A stretch of DNA of 38,701 bases from NCBI GenBank assembly GCA_017398585.1, contig JAFQFS010000055.1, forward strand, positions 1-38,701, written 5' to 3'. The first letter of the stretch is position 1; each line of letters opens with the position of its first letter. Made by a program: the position numbers and the translations under genes. The notes beneath the pieces were generated by a model. The model saw nothing but the letters and a program-made list of their open reading frames with translations, had not been told where the DNA came from and searched no databases. The stretch comes from Clostridia bacterium. GTDB lineage: Bacteria; Bacillota; Clostridia; Oscillospirales; CAG-272. Shown here one piece after another: positions 8,742 through 17,089 of this stretch.

Positions 8742-9635
8742 ATGGCTAATTTACTCGTCGTTCTCCTGATCCTGCTGTACACCTGTCAGTCCGGGTTCGC
8801 AAATATGTTCCAGCGGAACTATCCCGGCGACAAGCGGTATGCATCGCAGATCTACTCCGTTTTCTACGGGGTGATCGTCTCGCTGGCAACTCTTATTTTT
8901 GCCGGATTCTCCGTCCATCCGTCCATGACGACCGTCCTGCTCGGCGTTCTCAACGGCGCGGTGCTTGTCACCTACAACGCCATGCTCATCAAGGCGTCGG
9001 CGGCCGGTCCGTTCTCGATCGTTATGATCTTCAATCTCTCCGGCGGTATCCTGATCCCGATGTTCCAGTCGATCATTGAAGATCCGACGCAGCTTTCCAT
9101 TCTTCAGTACGGCGCGATCGCGCTCATGCTCGTTTCGTTTGTTTTCCTGAATCTGGAGGACAAAAAGAGCGGTGAAACGGCGGTTTCCGCGAAATTCCTG
9201 CTGTACGCACTCCTGCTCGGTCTCGCAAACGGGATTTACGGTACCCTTCTCAACGTCCAGAAGACCCTCATGAACGAATCCGAAAACGCGGAAATGATCG
9301 TCTGCACATTCCTCTCCTCCGCGGTCTTCGCGTTCGCACTCCTGCTCATTCAGGCGGGCAGATCCGCACTTCCCGGCTTCCGTCAGAACACCAAGTCCGC
9401 AATCTTCGTCACCGCGGCGTCCGTTTCGGCGGCAGCGGCGGTCAATCTGCTGATGTACGCGCTCGGTCTCGTCAACGTTGCCGTCCTCTACGCGATGGAC
9501 AACGGCGGCGTCCTGCTCGTTTCTGTCCTCTGGTCGGTCGTCATCCTCAAGGAAAAGATCGGCCGGAACAAAATCATCGGTCTTGTTCTCGCGACCATCG
9601 CCATCTTCGCGCTCGGCTTCCTGCACGGGGTATGA
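8742..9635 (+). CDS. EamA/DMT-superfamily transporter
   Basis: The 297-residue protein is almost entirely hydrophobic, with about ten predicted membrane helices in two halves. The second half begins at about residue 145 after the charged linker LEDKKSGETAVSAK. The end (GGVLLVSVLWSVVILKEKIG then KIIGLVLATIAIFALGFL) is characteristic of EamA domains, where an acidic/basic turn precedes the last helix. Members export metabolites or amino acids; the substrate cannot be read here. The ribosome site is weak (GAGG five bases before ATG). The gene is alone and followed by a palindromic repeat. Confidence 0.85.
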   Translation: MANLLVVLLILLYTCQSGFANMFQRNYPGDKRYASQIYSVFYGVIVSLATLIFAGFSVHPSMTTVLLGVLNGAVLVTYNAMLIKASAAGPFSIVMIFNLSGGILIPMFQSIIEDPTQLSILQYGAIALMLVSFVFLNLEDKKSGETAVSAKFLLYALLLGLANGIYGTLLNVQKTLMNESENAEMIVCTFLSSAVFAFALLLIQAGRSALPGFRQNTKSAIFVTAASVSAAAAVNLLMYALGLVNVAVLYAMDNGGVLLVSVLWSVVILKEKIGRNKIIGLVLATIAIFALGFLHGV

Positions 9636-9664
9636 CATAAATAATTAAAAAAGCAAATAGAAAT

Positions 9665-9723
9665 GCGGGGGAAAAACTTTTTGAAAAAAGTTTTTCCCCC
9701 GCACCCCTTTTTCAAAAACGTTT
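9665..9723. repeat. Palindromic intergenic repeat, single copy (reverse orientation)
   Basis: GCGGGGGAAAAACTTTTT (9665-9682) pairs with AAAAGTTTTTCCCCCGC (to 9702). The arm ACCCCTTTTTCAAAAACGTTT follows on the right, the reverse of the copies at 12320 and 33016. It lies between the ends of two convergent genes. Confidence 0.85.
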
Positions 9724-9783
9724 CAACGGAATGAAAAAGGAGATGGTTCTATACGTTGGAAGATACCGGACGGTACCCTGCAC

Positions 9784-11016
9784 TTATCCTCTGGGAATCA
9801 GCGCGTCATCGAAGTGGATCATGACATTTTCGCTTTCCAGCACCGACTGCAGCTTCCGGATGTCGCAGTCCGCAACCGCGCAGCCTTCGTCGATGGCATG
9901 GCTCGCCGCCGCTGCCGCCGCCTGACCGGTCAGGATCGCCGGAGGGATCACGCGGAACACGTCCCACGCATAGCCGTCTGCGGATGCGCTGCGTCCCGCC
10001 GTGATGATGTTGTCGAAACCGCGTCTTGTCAGCGAGCGCAGCGGGACTTCATAGAGATAGTCGCGGCGGTCGAAGTCACAGATCGCGCAGACCGAGTCGT
10101 CGAAATGGCGGTATTTGTCCTCTTCGTGTACGGTGATATCCCCGTCGATGCGGCGGGTCGTACGGAACTGCGGCATCATCGGAAGGGTCGTCACTTCGCG
10201 GAAGAGGCGGTCGTCCTTTTTCAGCTTTTCGAGCATGTCGATCTGGTTCCGGATGAGGTAGTCGCTGACGTTTTCCACACTCGTACCCCAGTACAGCGGG
10301 ATGTTTTCCGGCTGTCCGCCGCCGTAAAGGTTCGCGCTGCCGCCGGAAATCGTCATGACCGCACGGTGCGCCTGTCCGCTCTCGACCGCACGCTTACAGC
10401 TTTCGATGGAAATCTGCCGCGCGAAATACGAATAGAAATTGCGTCCGTCCACGGTCGGGATGCCTGCACGCTGTACGATGTCGCAGTCGCCGGTCGCGTC
10501 GATTACCTGACGCGCGCCGTAGAATTCAAGACCGGATTTGCTGTCGGTGACAATGCCCGTGCAGCGTCCGCCGTCCATGACGGGATAGGAGGCAATGCAG
10601 TCGAACAGCAGCTTCACGCCCGCATCGCGCAGGAGTTCGGTCAGCTGCATCGCAAAAATGTACGGCGAATACGCCGTATCGTAGCGGCGTCCGATGTCGG
10701 CGGGTGCATCGACGTTCGATTCCTTCCAGACCGGATGCAGAGTGTCGTAGCCGTACTTGATCGACAGGCGCAGGAATTCCTCCGCCATGCCTTTGCAGAT
10801 CGGGATGCCGCGTCCGTTGCACATGGGAACGAAATAGTTGATCAGCCCCATCGTGGCAAGTCCGCCGAGGACGGTGGACTTTTCCAGAAGCATGACCTTT
10901 TTGCCGTGGCGCGCGCCTTCCAGTGCCGCCGCACATCCGGCAATCCCGCCGCCGCAGACGATGATGTCGTACGAATCCCGCACCGGGATCGTCATTTTGA
11001 AATCCATGGTATTCAT
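9784..11016 (-). CDS. FAD-dependent oxidoreductase (FAD_oxidored type)
   Basis: The 410-residue protein opens with a dinucleotide-binding fold: CGGGIAGCAAALEGARHGKK at about 21-40, then VMLLEKSTVLGGLAT. A second cofactor-contact segment is VIDATGDCDIVQRAGIP, and near the C-terminus is NIITAGRSASADGYAWDVFR. This layout matches the FAD-dependent oxidoreductases that often sit near carbohydrate-use genes in gut bacteria; the substrate is unknown. No signal peptide. The ribosome site before ATG 11016 is poor, with the palindromic repeat only ten bases upstream. The downstream GTPase-like or kinase partners sometimes seen are absent. Confidence 0.85.
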   Translation of the reverse strand: MNTMDFKMTIPVRDSYDIIVCGGGIAGCAAALEGARHGKKVMLLEKSTVLGGLATMGLINYFVPMCNGRGIPICKGMAEEFLRLSIKYGYDTLHPVWKESNVDAPADIGRRYDTAYSPYIFAMQLTELLRDAGVKLLFDCIASYPVMDGGRCTGIVTDSKSGLEFYGARQVIDATGDCDIVQRAGIPTVDGRNFYSYFARQISIESCKRAVESGQAHRAVMTISGGSANLYGGGQPENIPLYWGTSVENVSDYLIRNQIDMLEKLKKDDRLFREVTTLPMMPQFRTTRRIDGDITVHEEDKYRHFDDSVCAICDFDRRDYLYEVPLRSLTRRGFDNIITAGRSASADGYAWDVFRVIPPAILTGQAAAAAASHAIDEGCAVADCDIRKLQSVLESENVMIHFDDALIPRG

Positions 11017-11026
11017 AGAAAATTTC

Positions 11027-11083
11027 TCGGGGAAAAACTTTTTGAAAAAAGTTTTTCCCCGAACCCCTTTTCAAAAACTTTCA
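11027..11083. repeat. Palindromic intergenic repeat, single copy (reverse orientation)
   Basis: TCGGGGAAAAACTTTTT (from 11027) pairs with AAAAGTTTTTCCCCGA (to 11062), followed by the arm ACCCCTTTTCAAAAACTTT. It fills most of the gap between two minus-strand genes. TGTGCAGTACAG at about 11102 may be a relic of the core seen in the composite copies. Confidence 0.85.
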
Positions 11084-11117
11084 GATAAAATGTTTTATTT
11101 TTGTGCAGTACAGATTT

Positions 11118-12164
11118 TCAGTCAATGTCGCGGATGTAGTATCTGTCCCCGCCTTCGAAGAAATCGTGCCGGCGCATGGCGTCCTCGCCGAGGAGCTCCA
11201 TCAGTTTGACGTGACGGGTTTCGAACCGTCCGTCTTCATACAGATCAATGATGCGGCCGCCGCGCATGTCGTCGTGCGCAGACATATCGTAGCCGACGCA
11301 GCTGTCGTACGCCATTGTGATGCCGCAGTATTCGCCCTGAAAGTCACAGAGATGCTCGTGCCCGCAGAAGATCCCCTTCACGTCGCCGCGCTGGAGACAT
11401 GCCATGAACAGTCCGGAATTCAGCTCGCCCGCGCAGATTTTCTCGCGCTTGCGTCCGATGAAGCCCGTCACCTCCGGATTGCGGTACAGGAGGTTGTATT
11501 CGATGAGCGGCACGTGCATGAACATCACCGCCGGAATCTTCCGTCCGGCTTCGGCTTCCCGCCGCTTCGACTCCGTGTAGTACCACACTGCCTGGTCGAA
11601 CATCGGCGATGCCTGTACGCTTCCGCCGCCGAAATGCTTCGGCAGGATGAACCGCGTATCCTCCGGAAGATGGAAATACGAAACATAATCCCGCACCTCG
11701 CTGTGCGAATCGAGTGCCCAGAGATGGTACGCCGGTGCGGTTCCGTCTGCGGAATACACCGTCAGACAGTAATTTCCGACGCCCGACACGTCCTCCGGTC
11801 CCGCTTCCGACAGACAGAGCGGAAAGCTCTCGTAGACCGGCTGCATCTCCTCTTTGGTCATCCGGTTTTCGGGGTCGTGGTTTCCATAGACATGCGCCCA
11901 CGGGATCCCGCGCCGCTGCACCGGCTCCATCGCACGTTCAAGGAAACCGTGAAGCGTCTCCGCGTCGATGCCGCAGAGCTGGTCACCGCCGAGCATGACA
12001 AAGTCCGGTTCCGCATAAGCAGTGAGTGCCTCGATCCCCGCCGTCAGCTTGGGGTTGAAATCCGGCTTTCCGTGGAAATCGGACATCATCAGAATACGGA
12101 AATGTCCGTCCGGACGAAACCGCAGAACCGGCTTTTCCTTTGTATTTACATAGTCATCGGACAT
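11118..12164 (-). CDS. Calcineurin-like metallophosphoesterase
   Basis: The 348-residue protein contains the metal-ligand set of the calcineurin-like fold in order: MSDFHG (D-x-H) near 28, VMLGGDQ near 57, YGNHDP near 93, MFMHVP near 215 and FCGHEH near 265. These residues bind two metal ions that activate water for phosphoester cleavage. It has no signal peptide, so the substrate is probably intracellular; it cannot be named from sequence. ATG 12164 has GGGAGGT five bases upstream. It is divergent from the GH116 gene. Confidence 0.9.
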   Translation of the reverse strand: MSDDYVNTKEKPVLRFRPDGHFRILMMSDFHGKPDFNPKLTAGIEALTAYAEPDFVMLGGDQLCGIDAETLHGFLERAMEPVQRRGIPWAHVYGNHDPENRMTKEEMQPVYESFPLCLSEAGPEDVSGVGNYCLTVYSADGTAPAYHLWALDSHSEVRDYVSYFHLPEDTRFILPKHFGGGSVQASPMFDQAVWYYTESKRREAEAGRKIPAVMFMHVPLIEYNLLYRNPEVTGFIGRKREKICAGELNSGLFMACLQRGDVKGIFCGHEHLCDFQGEYCGITMAYDSCVGYDMSAHDDMRGGRIIDLYEDGRFETRHVKLMELLGEDAMRRHDFFEGGDRYYIRDID

Positions 12165-12247
12165 AACATACCTCCCGTGACTCTTTTTTTACAGCATACC
12201 ACACAAATATGAATACCTCATGAATTTATACATTTTTTCAGAAATTC

Positions 12248-12276
12248 TTGCAATTTTTTCGTTCATCTGTTATAAT
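12248..12276 (+). promoter_or_regulatory. Sigma-A promoter of the GH116 gene
   Basis: TTGCAA (12248-12253), a 17-bp spacer and TATAAT (12271-12276). The resulting leader of roughly 105 bases carries the palindromic repeat at 12320-12378. Confidence 0.75.
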
Positions 12277-12319
12277 CAGATCAGTATTTTACGAACGTTC
12301 TGTTCTCAAATTTATTCAA

Positions 12320-12378
12320 AAAGGTTTTTGAAAGGGGTTCGGGGGAAACTTTTTCCTTAAAAAAGTTTCCCCCGAGAA
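12320..12378. repeat. Palindromic intergenic repeat inside the GH116 leader
   Basis: The arm AAGGTTTTTGAAAGGGGTT is followed by CGGGGGAAACTTTTT (12340-12354) pairing with AAAAAGTTTCCCCCG (12360-12374). It lies between promoter and start codon and ends with GAGAAAGG, which seems to supply the ribosome-binding site. Confidence 0.85.
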
Positions 12379-12389
12379 AGGTAATTTTC

Positions 12390-14936
12390 ATGAAACGAAC
12401 CACCTATGAAGGACACCGCACGGATTACATCTCGTTCCCGCTCGGCGGCATCGGCACCGGATCGGTCGGACTTGCCGGAAACGGCCGCTTTGTCGACTGG
12501 GAGATCGCGAACCGTCCCGCGAAAGGCTCCACGCTCGGCAACTCGCACCTCGCCATCAAGGCGGAGGACGAAACCGGCACACTCATCGACGCCCGCGTTC
12601 TCAACGGCGACTGCCATCTGAACTACGCCGGTCAGTACGCCATGAACTACGGTCACGGCATGCCCGGCTCCACCATGGCAAGCTTCCCGCACTTCCGTAA
12701 GTGCGTGTTCGACGGACGCTTCCCCGTTGCCGGCATCGACTTCGAGGACTATCACTTCCCCGGCAAGCCGCATCTGACCGCATTCAACCCGTTCATCCCG
12801 CGCAACGACCGCGACTCCAGCATCCCGGCGGCGTTCTTTGAAATCACCGTCACCAACCCGACCGACCGTCCCGTCACCTACACCGGCGTGTTCGCGCTCT
12901 GCAATCCGAACGGCAACGGGGTCAACAACCTCCTCGACGAAGACGGCATGCACGGCATTTTCCTCGGTCAGGACAACGTCCCCGACGACAGCATCGACAA
13001 GTACGACCTCACCGTTGCCACCCCCGACGCGAACGTCAGCCGTCAGCAGGCGTGGTACCGCGGCGGATGGAGCGATGCCCTCGAAACCTACTGGCGCAAC
13101 TTCACCGAAAAGAACGAATTCCCCGCACGTTCCTACGACAATCCCGGACGTGACCACTGTACCCTCGCCGTCCGCAAGACCGCAAAGCCCGGAGAAACCA
13201 TCACCCTCCGTTTCGTCATGACGTGGAGCAGGCCGAACAACTTCAACTACTGGAATCCCATGAAGGACGAAAACGGCAAGGACGTCACGTGGAAGAACTA
13301 CTACGCGACCCTGTTCCGTGATTCCCGCGACAGCGCGGCATACTGCATCGCAAACTGGGACCGCCTGTCCGCCGATACGCTCCGTTTCCGCAACGAACTG
13401 TTCGCATCCACCCTTCCGGAAGAAGTCATCGAAGCGGCGTCCGCAACGATGTCCGTCCTCAAAACCGCGACCGTTCTCCGCCTCGAAAACGGCGAATTCT
13501 ACGGTTGGGAAGGTCTGAACCAGAACACCGGTTCCTGCGAAGGCACCTGCACGCACGTATGGAACTACGCCTACGCGCTCTGCTTCCTCTTCCCGTCCCT
13601 CGAACGCAGCATCCGCGACACCGACTACAAGTACAACATCGACGAAAACGGACGTATGCAGTTCCGCATGCAGCTCCCGCTCGGCAGACCGCACGGCAAC
13701 TGGCGTGCCTGCGTCGACGGTCAGATGGGCGGCGTCATCAAGTCCTACCGCGAATGGAAGATCTCCGGCGACGACGAATGGCTGAAATCGAACTGGCCGG
13801 CGATCAAGAAGTCCCTCGAATACGCGTGGAACCCCGAAAACTTCGACGGCTGGGACGCGGACTGCGACGGCATTCTCGAAGGACGTCAGCATCACACGCT
13901 CGACATGGAACTCTTCGGTCCGTCCTCGTGGCTCGAAGGCTTTTACCTCGCGGCACTGAAGTGCGGCGCGGAAATGGCGGAATATCTCGGTGAAGCGGAA
14001 TCCGCGGCAATGTACCGCGATCTCTTCGCTAAGGGTCAGAAGTGGTCGGACGAAAATCTGTTCAACGGCAAGTGGTACATGCAGAAGGTAGACCTCACCG
14101 ACAAATCCACCCTCGAAAAGTACAAGGTCTGCGGCGACGCGATGGGCTACTGGAACAGCGAAGCCGGCGAAATCAAGTACCAGATCGGCGAAGGCTCCGA
14201 AATCGACCAGATGCTCGCCCAGTGGCACGCGAACATCCTCGGCATCGGCGACATTTACGACAAAAAACAGCGCATGACCGCCCTGAAGTCGATGTACAAA
14301 AACAACTTCAAGCACGACATGCGCGAATTCTACAACCCGTTCCGCCTGTACAGCGTCAACGACGAGGCAGGCGCGGTCATCTGCGACTATCCGGACGGCG
14401 CGAAGAAGCCCGCCATCCCGATTCCGTACTGCCAGGAAACCATGCACGGCTTCGAATATGCCCTCGCCGGTCTGATGATCTCCGAAGGCATGATCGACGA
14501 AGGGCTTGAGATCGTCCGCTCCGTCCGCGACCGCTACGACGGCGAAAAGCGCAACCCGTGGAACGAGATCGAATGCGGCTCCAACTATGCACGCAGCATG
14601 GCAAGCTTCTCCTTCCTCCCGATCTTCGCGGGCTTCACATTCGACATGACGAAGAAACAAATCGGCTTCGAACCGATCGTCGACCGCCGCGGATTCCGCA
14701 CCATCTGGTCGCTCGACTGCGGCTGGGGCAATGTCCGTTTCGGTGCGGAAGACAACCACGTCAAGATCGACGTCATCGGCGGTAAACTTCCGCTGAAGAG
14801 CCTCCGCATCCCCGCAGACATGGAGATCCACTATGTCCTCGCCGACGGCGTGAATGTGCCCTTCACGAAGGACGGCGGTCTGCTCACCTTCAAGGAAGAG
14901 ATCACCGCGGAAAAGTCCCTCTGGCTCGTCCGTTAA
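12390..14936 (+). CDS. GH116-family glycoside hydrolase (beta-glucosidase-like)
   Basis: The 848-residue protein starts with the family N-terminal signature (FPLGGIGTGSVGLAGNGRFV) and continues into an (alpha/alpha)6 barrel. By alignment from memory with human GBA2 and TxGH116, Glu384 in SCEGTCTHVWNY corresponds to the nucleophile and Asp505 in HHTLDMELFGPSSWLEG to the acid/base. GH116 enzymes remove beta-linked glucose, xylose or N-acetylglucosamine. No signal peptide, so it should act on imported oligosaccharides. The ATG uses AAAGG from the preceding repeat. The coding sequence is notably rich in C and G at third positions. Its TAA directly abuts the stop codon of the convergent next gene. 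Confidence 0.88.
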   Translation: MKRTTYEGHRTDYISFPLGGIGTGSVGLAGNGRFVDWEIANRPAKGSTLGNSHLAIKAEDETGTLIDARVLNGDCHLNYAGQYAMNYGHGMPGSTMASFPHFRKCVFDGRFPVAGIDFEDYHFPGKPHLTAFNPFIPRNDRDSSIPAAFFEITVTNPTDRPVTYTGVFALCNPNGNGVNNLLDEDGMHGIFLGQDNVPDDSIDKYDLTVATPDANVSRQQAWYRGGWSDALETYWRNFTEKNEFPARSYDNPGRDHCTLAVRKTAKPGETITLRFVMTWSRPNNFNYWNPMKDENGKDVTWKNYYATLFRDSRDSAAYCIANWDRLSADTLRFRNELFASTLPEEVIEAASATMSVLKTATVLRLENGEFYGWEGLNQNTGSCEGTCTHVWNYAYALCFLFPSLERSIRDTDYKYNIDENGRMQFRMQLPLGRPHGNWRACVDGQMGGVIKSYREWKISGDDEWLKSNWPAIKKSLEYAWNPENFDGWDADCDGILEGRQHHTLDMELFGPSSWLEGFYLAALKCGAEMAEYLGEAESAAMYRDLFAKGQKWSDENLFNGKWYMQKVDLTDKSTLEKYKVCGDAMGYWNSEAGEIKYQIGEGSEIDQMLAQWHANILGIGDIYDKKQRMTALKSMYKNNFKHDMREFYNPFRLYSVNDEAGAVICDYPDGAKKPAIPIPYCQETMHGFEYALAGLMISEGMIDEGLEIVRSVRDRYDGEKRNPWNEIECGSNYARSMASFSFLPIFAGFTFDMTKKQIGFEPIVDRRGFRTIWSLDCGWGNVRFGAEDNHVKIDVIGGKLPLKSLRIPADMEIHYVLADGVNVPFTKDGGLLTFKEEITAEKSLWLVR

Positions 14937-15848
14937 TCAGACGTCCATCCCTCCGCGCAGGATGATCTGCCGGATCACGTTCCGCAGGTCGTCCACATTG
15001 TGCAGAGCGGAGCGGTCGTCGGTAAGATCGCCGATGATGTGCGCGCCGAACCGGTGCAGGCAGAACCCGTATGTGAGCTGTTCCGCCACGGTCTCCGCGT
15101 CCCATTCGCCGAAAAATCCGTTGAGATACGGCGCTTCCAGACGGAACAGTCCCGGAAACAGCGACGCGTATTCGTATTCCACGGGAGCGGTCACGGAATC
15201 CGCGAAATCGAGGATCCAGATTGCACCGTCGTCTCCGAGAATGGCGTTGTCGGCATGGATGTCACCGTGGACGTACACGGGTGTACCGTGGGGATGGTTC
15301 CGGATGTAATCCGCACGTGACTGCCGGAAATCCGCCGGGAAGCCGTCCCATTCGTCGTCGTCGATCGCATCCTCAATGAAATCGTAATCGTTGAACCGTT
15401 CGCACGGAACGTTCATTCTGTCACAGATCCCCCGGAGCTGTTTTCCGACGTTCACCTTTTCGTCGGCGGACAGCTCTGTTTTTCCGAATTCCGTCCCGTG
15501 AACGAACGTCTGGATGAGGTAGCGGAACTCGTACCGGTCATAAACCCGTCCGTGCGCGACGAGGTCGGGAACGGAAATGCCGAGACGGTTCGCGCGGCGC
15601 ATCGCCGCGATCTCCGTGAGAAAATCGCTCTCGCACGGCCAGCCGAAACAGTCGGGCGCGTAAACCTTGACGAGGTACTTCCCCGCGCGGAAAACGGCAT
15701 GGGAACCGGGCGTGGTGTTCGCAATCTCCGTCTGCGGAAGTCCGTGCCGGCCAAGGATATGACGCACGAGCGGCTCGAACGCTTCGATGTTCTGAAACAC
15801 CGCCGCCCAGCCGTCCAGGTCAACAATCGTATGGTCAAAGAGGTACAT
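14937..15848 (-). CDS. Aminoglycoside-phosphotransferase-like kinase (APH fold)
   Basis: The 303-residue protein has the APH/choline-kinase catalytic loop VYVHGDIHADNAIL and the metal-binding ILDFADS. An N-terminal lobe lysine (KYLVKVYAP) probably contacts ATP. Such proteins phosphorylate aminoglycosides, macrolides, choline, homoserine or sugars; the substrate cannot be assigned. ATG 15848 is chosen because GGAGG lies six bases upstream; a longer reading to 15884 lacks such a site. It converges with the GH116 gene without any intervening base. The divergent attenuated operon starts about 125 bases upstream. Confidence 0.8.
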   Translation of the reverse strand: MYLFDHTIVDLDGWAAVFQNIEAFEPLVRHILGRHGLPQTEIANTTPGSHAVFRAGKYLVKVYAPDCFGWPCESDFLTEIAAMRRANRLGISVPDLVAHGRVYDRYEFRYLIQTFVHGTEFGKTELSADEKVNVGKQLRGICDRMNVPCERFNDYDFIEDAIDDDEWDGFPADFRQSRADYIRNHPHGTPVYVHGDIHADNAILGDDGAIWILDFADSVTAPVEYEYASLFPGLFRLEAPYLNGFFGEWDAETVAEQLTYGFCLHRFGAHIIGDLTDDRSALHNVDDLRNVIRQIILRGGMDV

Positions 15849-15974
15849 AAAAATCCTCCGGTATTGTTCGTGATTTTTCCCCATTCTATCACATTTCGGC
15901 CGATTTTACAACACAGCTCCGCAAAAGTTTGTATTTTTTGTGAACTATTGAAGTCGCATTTTTGAATTATCCGG

Positions 15975-16003
15975 TTGACAAACGTCCGGAAGAGTGGTAT
16001 AAT
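15975..16003 (+). promoter_or_regulatory. Consensus sigma-A promoter of the attenuated operon
   Basis: TTGACA (15975-15980), a 17-bp spacer and TATAAT (15998-16003). Both hexamers are perfect consensus, so initiation should be strong and control must come later, which fits the attenuator downstream. Confidence 0.92.
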
Positions 16004-16044
16004 ACGGTCAAATTTTTCAAAATCAACGAAAGGAACCCGTCACG

Positions 16045-16167
16045 ATGGATAAGAACCTGCATATCTGCATGAATGTCAAAGTGAATATGAATGTGATCTC
16101 CTATCCCGCATGGAACGCCGATTATACCGCGTTTCAGCCGTCCGGGTTTTCCTTTTTATACCCATAA
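16045..16167 (+). CDS. 40-residue leader peptide of the methyltransferase/GNAT operon
   Basis: ATG 16045 opens a 40-codon frame beginning MDKNLHICMNVKVNMNVISY and ending QPSGFSFLYP, stop TAA at 16165. AAAGGA lies about ten bases upstream. It follows a consensus promoter by about 40 bases and is followed by a terminator and then the methyltransferase gene, the classic order of a leader peptide. The first half is rich in Met, Asn and Val; the second half is rich in aromatic residues. The last nine codons overlap the RNA segment that can pair with the terminator stem. I infer that ribosome position on this frame controls read-through. It is not similar to any stable protein I know. Confidence 0.75.
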   Translation: MDKNLHICMNVKVNMNVISYPAWNADYTAFQPSGFSFLYP

Positions 16168-16255
16168 TTATACAATACCCTCATAATTCTGGAAGTATAA
16201 AATTCATAAACCCGACGGTGTACCGATAAATTTTTATCCGGACACCGTCTTTTTA
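16138..16255 (+). promoter_or_regulatory. Transcription attenuator with competing antiterminator and terminator
   Basis: The terminator is GACGGTGT-a-CCG (16214-16225) pairing with CGG-ACACCGTC (16239-16249), followed by TTTTTAT. The antiterminator is CCGTCcGGGTTT (16138-16149), inside the leader peptide frame, pairing with AAACCCGACGG (16208-16218): eleven pairs and one bulge. The two structures share 16214-16218, so only one can form. A ribosome moving freely to the leader stop covers 16138-16149 and lets the terminator form. A ribosome stalled earlier leaves it free and favours read-through. The structures are seen in the sequence; the direction of control is inferred. Confidence 0.75.
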
Positions 16256-16290
16256 TATTCATTTTCAAAATTCACAGGAGGTACATTACC

Positions 16291-17085
16291 ATGAACACCG
16301 CATTCGACTTTCTCAACAGCTACTACAGCGCACGCGACGAACACGAACGTTTTGCATCCCGCCACGGTTCCGTCGAATTCCTCACGACCGTCCGCTATAT
16401 CGGACGGTATCTCGAACCCGGCATGAAGATCCTCGAGATCGGCGCGGCCAGCGGACGCTATTCGCATTACTTCGCCCGTCAGGGATACAAAGTCGACGCC
16501 GTCGAACTGATCCCGCACAACATTGAGCTGTTCCGTGCGAACACCGGGGACGGCGAAAACGTCCGCATTTTCGAAGGAAACGCGACCGATCTGACCATGT
16601 TTGCGGACAACACGTACGACATCGTTCTCCTGCTCGGTCCAATGTACCACCTGTTCACGGACGAAGACTGTGCCAAAGCCCTCTCCGAAGCCGTCCGCGT
16701 CACGAAAAAGGGCGGCATCCTGATGGCGGCGTACTGCATGAACGACGCGACGGTCATCCAGTACCTCTTCGGACGGCACAAGGTCTTTGACGAAAGTCTG
16801 CAGGGGCTTGTCGACCGGGAGACATTCAAACTCGCATCCACACCGGAGCAGCTGTTCGTCCTCTGGAGACAGGAAGACATCCGACGCTTCACGGACGGAC
16901 TTCCCGCCGAACGCCTGCATTTTGTCGGTACGGACATGTACACGAAGTATTTTGAGGACATGGTCGACTCCCTCGACGACGCGGAATTCGAACAGTACCT
17001 GAATTACCACTTCGCCGTCTGCGAACGTGCGGATATGGTGGGGATCTCACATCACACACTGGATATTTTACGGAAGGAAGGATAA
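16291..17085 (+). CDS. Class I SAM-dependent methyltransferase A
   Basis: The 264-residue protein has the Rossmann-fold SAM motifs: motif I KILEIGAASGRYSHYFA near 48-64, an acidic residue after the second strand (VDAVELIP), and motif IV-like YDIVLLLGPMYHLFTDED near 110. It resembles protein B (17572-18396) in the N-terminal FLNSYYSARDEHER segment, the LLLGPMYHL box and the C-terminal layout, so the two look like paralogues. GGAGG lies nine bases before the ATG. The gene lies directly behind the attenuator and is followed after four bases by a GNAT gene. The methyl acceptor is unknown; an antibiotic, a ribosomal component or a small toxic molecule are possibilities. Confidence 0.88.
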   Translation: MNTAFDFLNSYYSARDEHERFASRHGSVEFLTTVRYIGRYLEPGMKILEIGAASGRYSHYFARQGYKVDAVELIPHNIELFRANTGDGENVRIFEGNATDLTMFADNTYDIVLLLGPMYHLFTDEDCAKALSEAVRVTKKGGILMAAYCMNDATVIQYLFGRHKVFDESLQGLVDRETFKLASTPEQLFVLWRQEDIRRFTDGLPAERLHFVGTDMYTKYFEDMVDSLDDAEFEQYLNYHFAVCERADMVGISHHTLDILRKEG

Positions 17086-17089
17086 CCTC

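Noticed and set aside
9731-9925. 64-codon plus-strand frame
   Set aside because: It overlaps the 3' end of the FAD oxidoreductase gene in antisense and has no conserved features.
12289-12302. LexA-like box around GAACGTTC upstream of the GH116 gene
   Set aside because: Bacillota LexA sites need four bases between GAAC and GTTC; here there are none.
12357-14831. 824-codon minus-strand frame opposite the GH116 gene
   Set aside because: It is an antisense shadow; the GH116 reading has recognisable catalytic segments.
16291-17085. Methyltransferase A as an Erm-type rRNA dimethylase
   Set aside because: It lacks the Erm/KsgA catalytic N-L/I-P-Y/F motif; only the leader arrangement is reminiscent of erm regulation.
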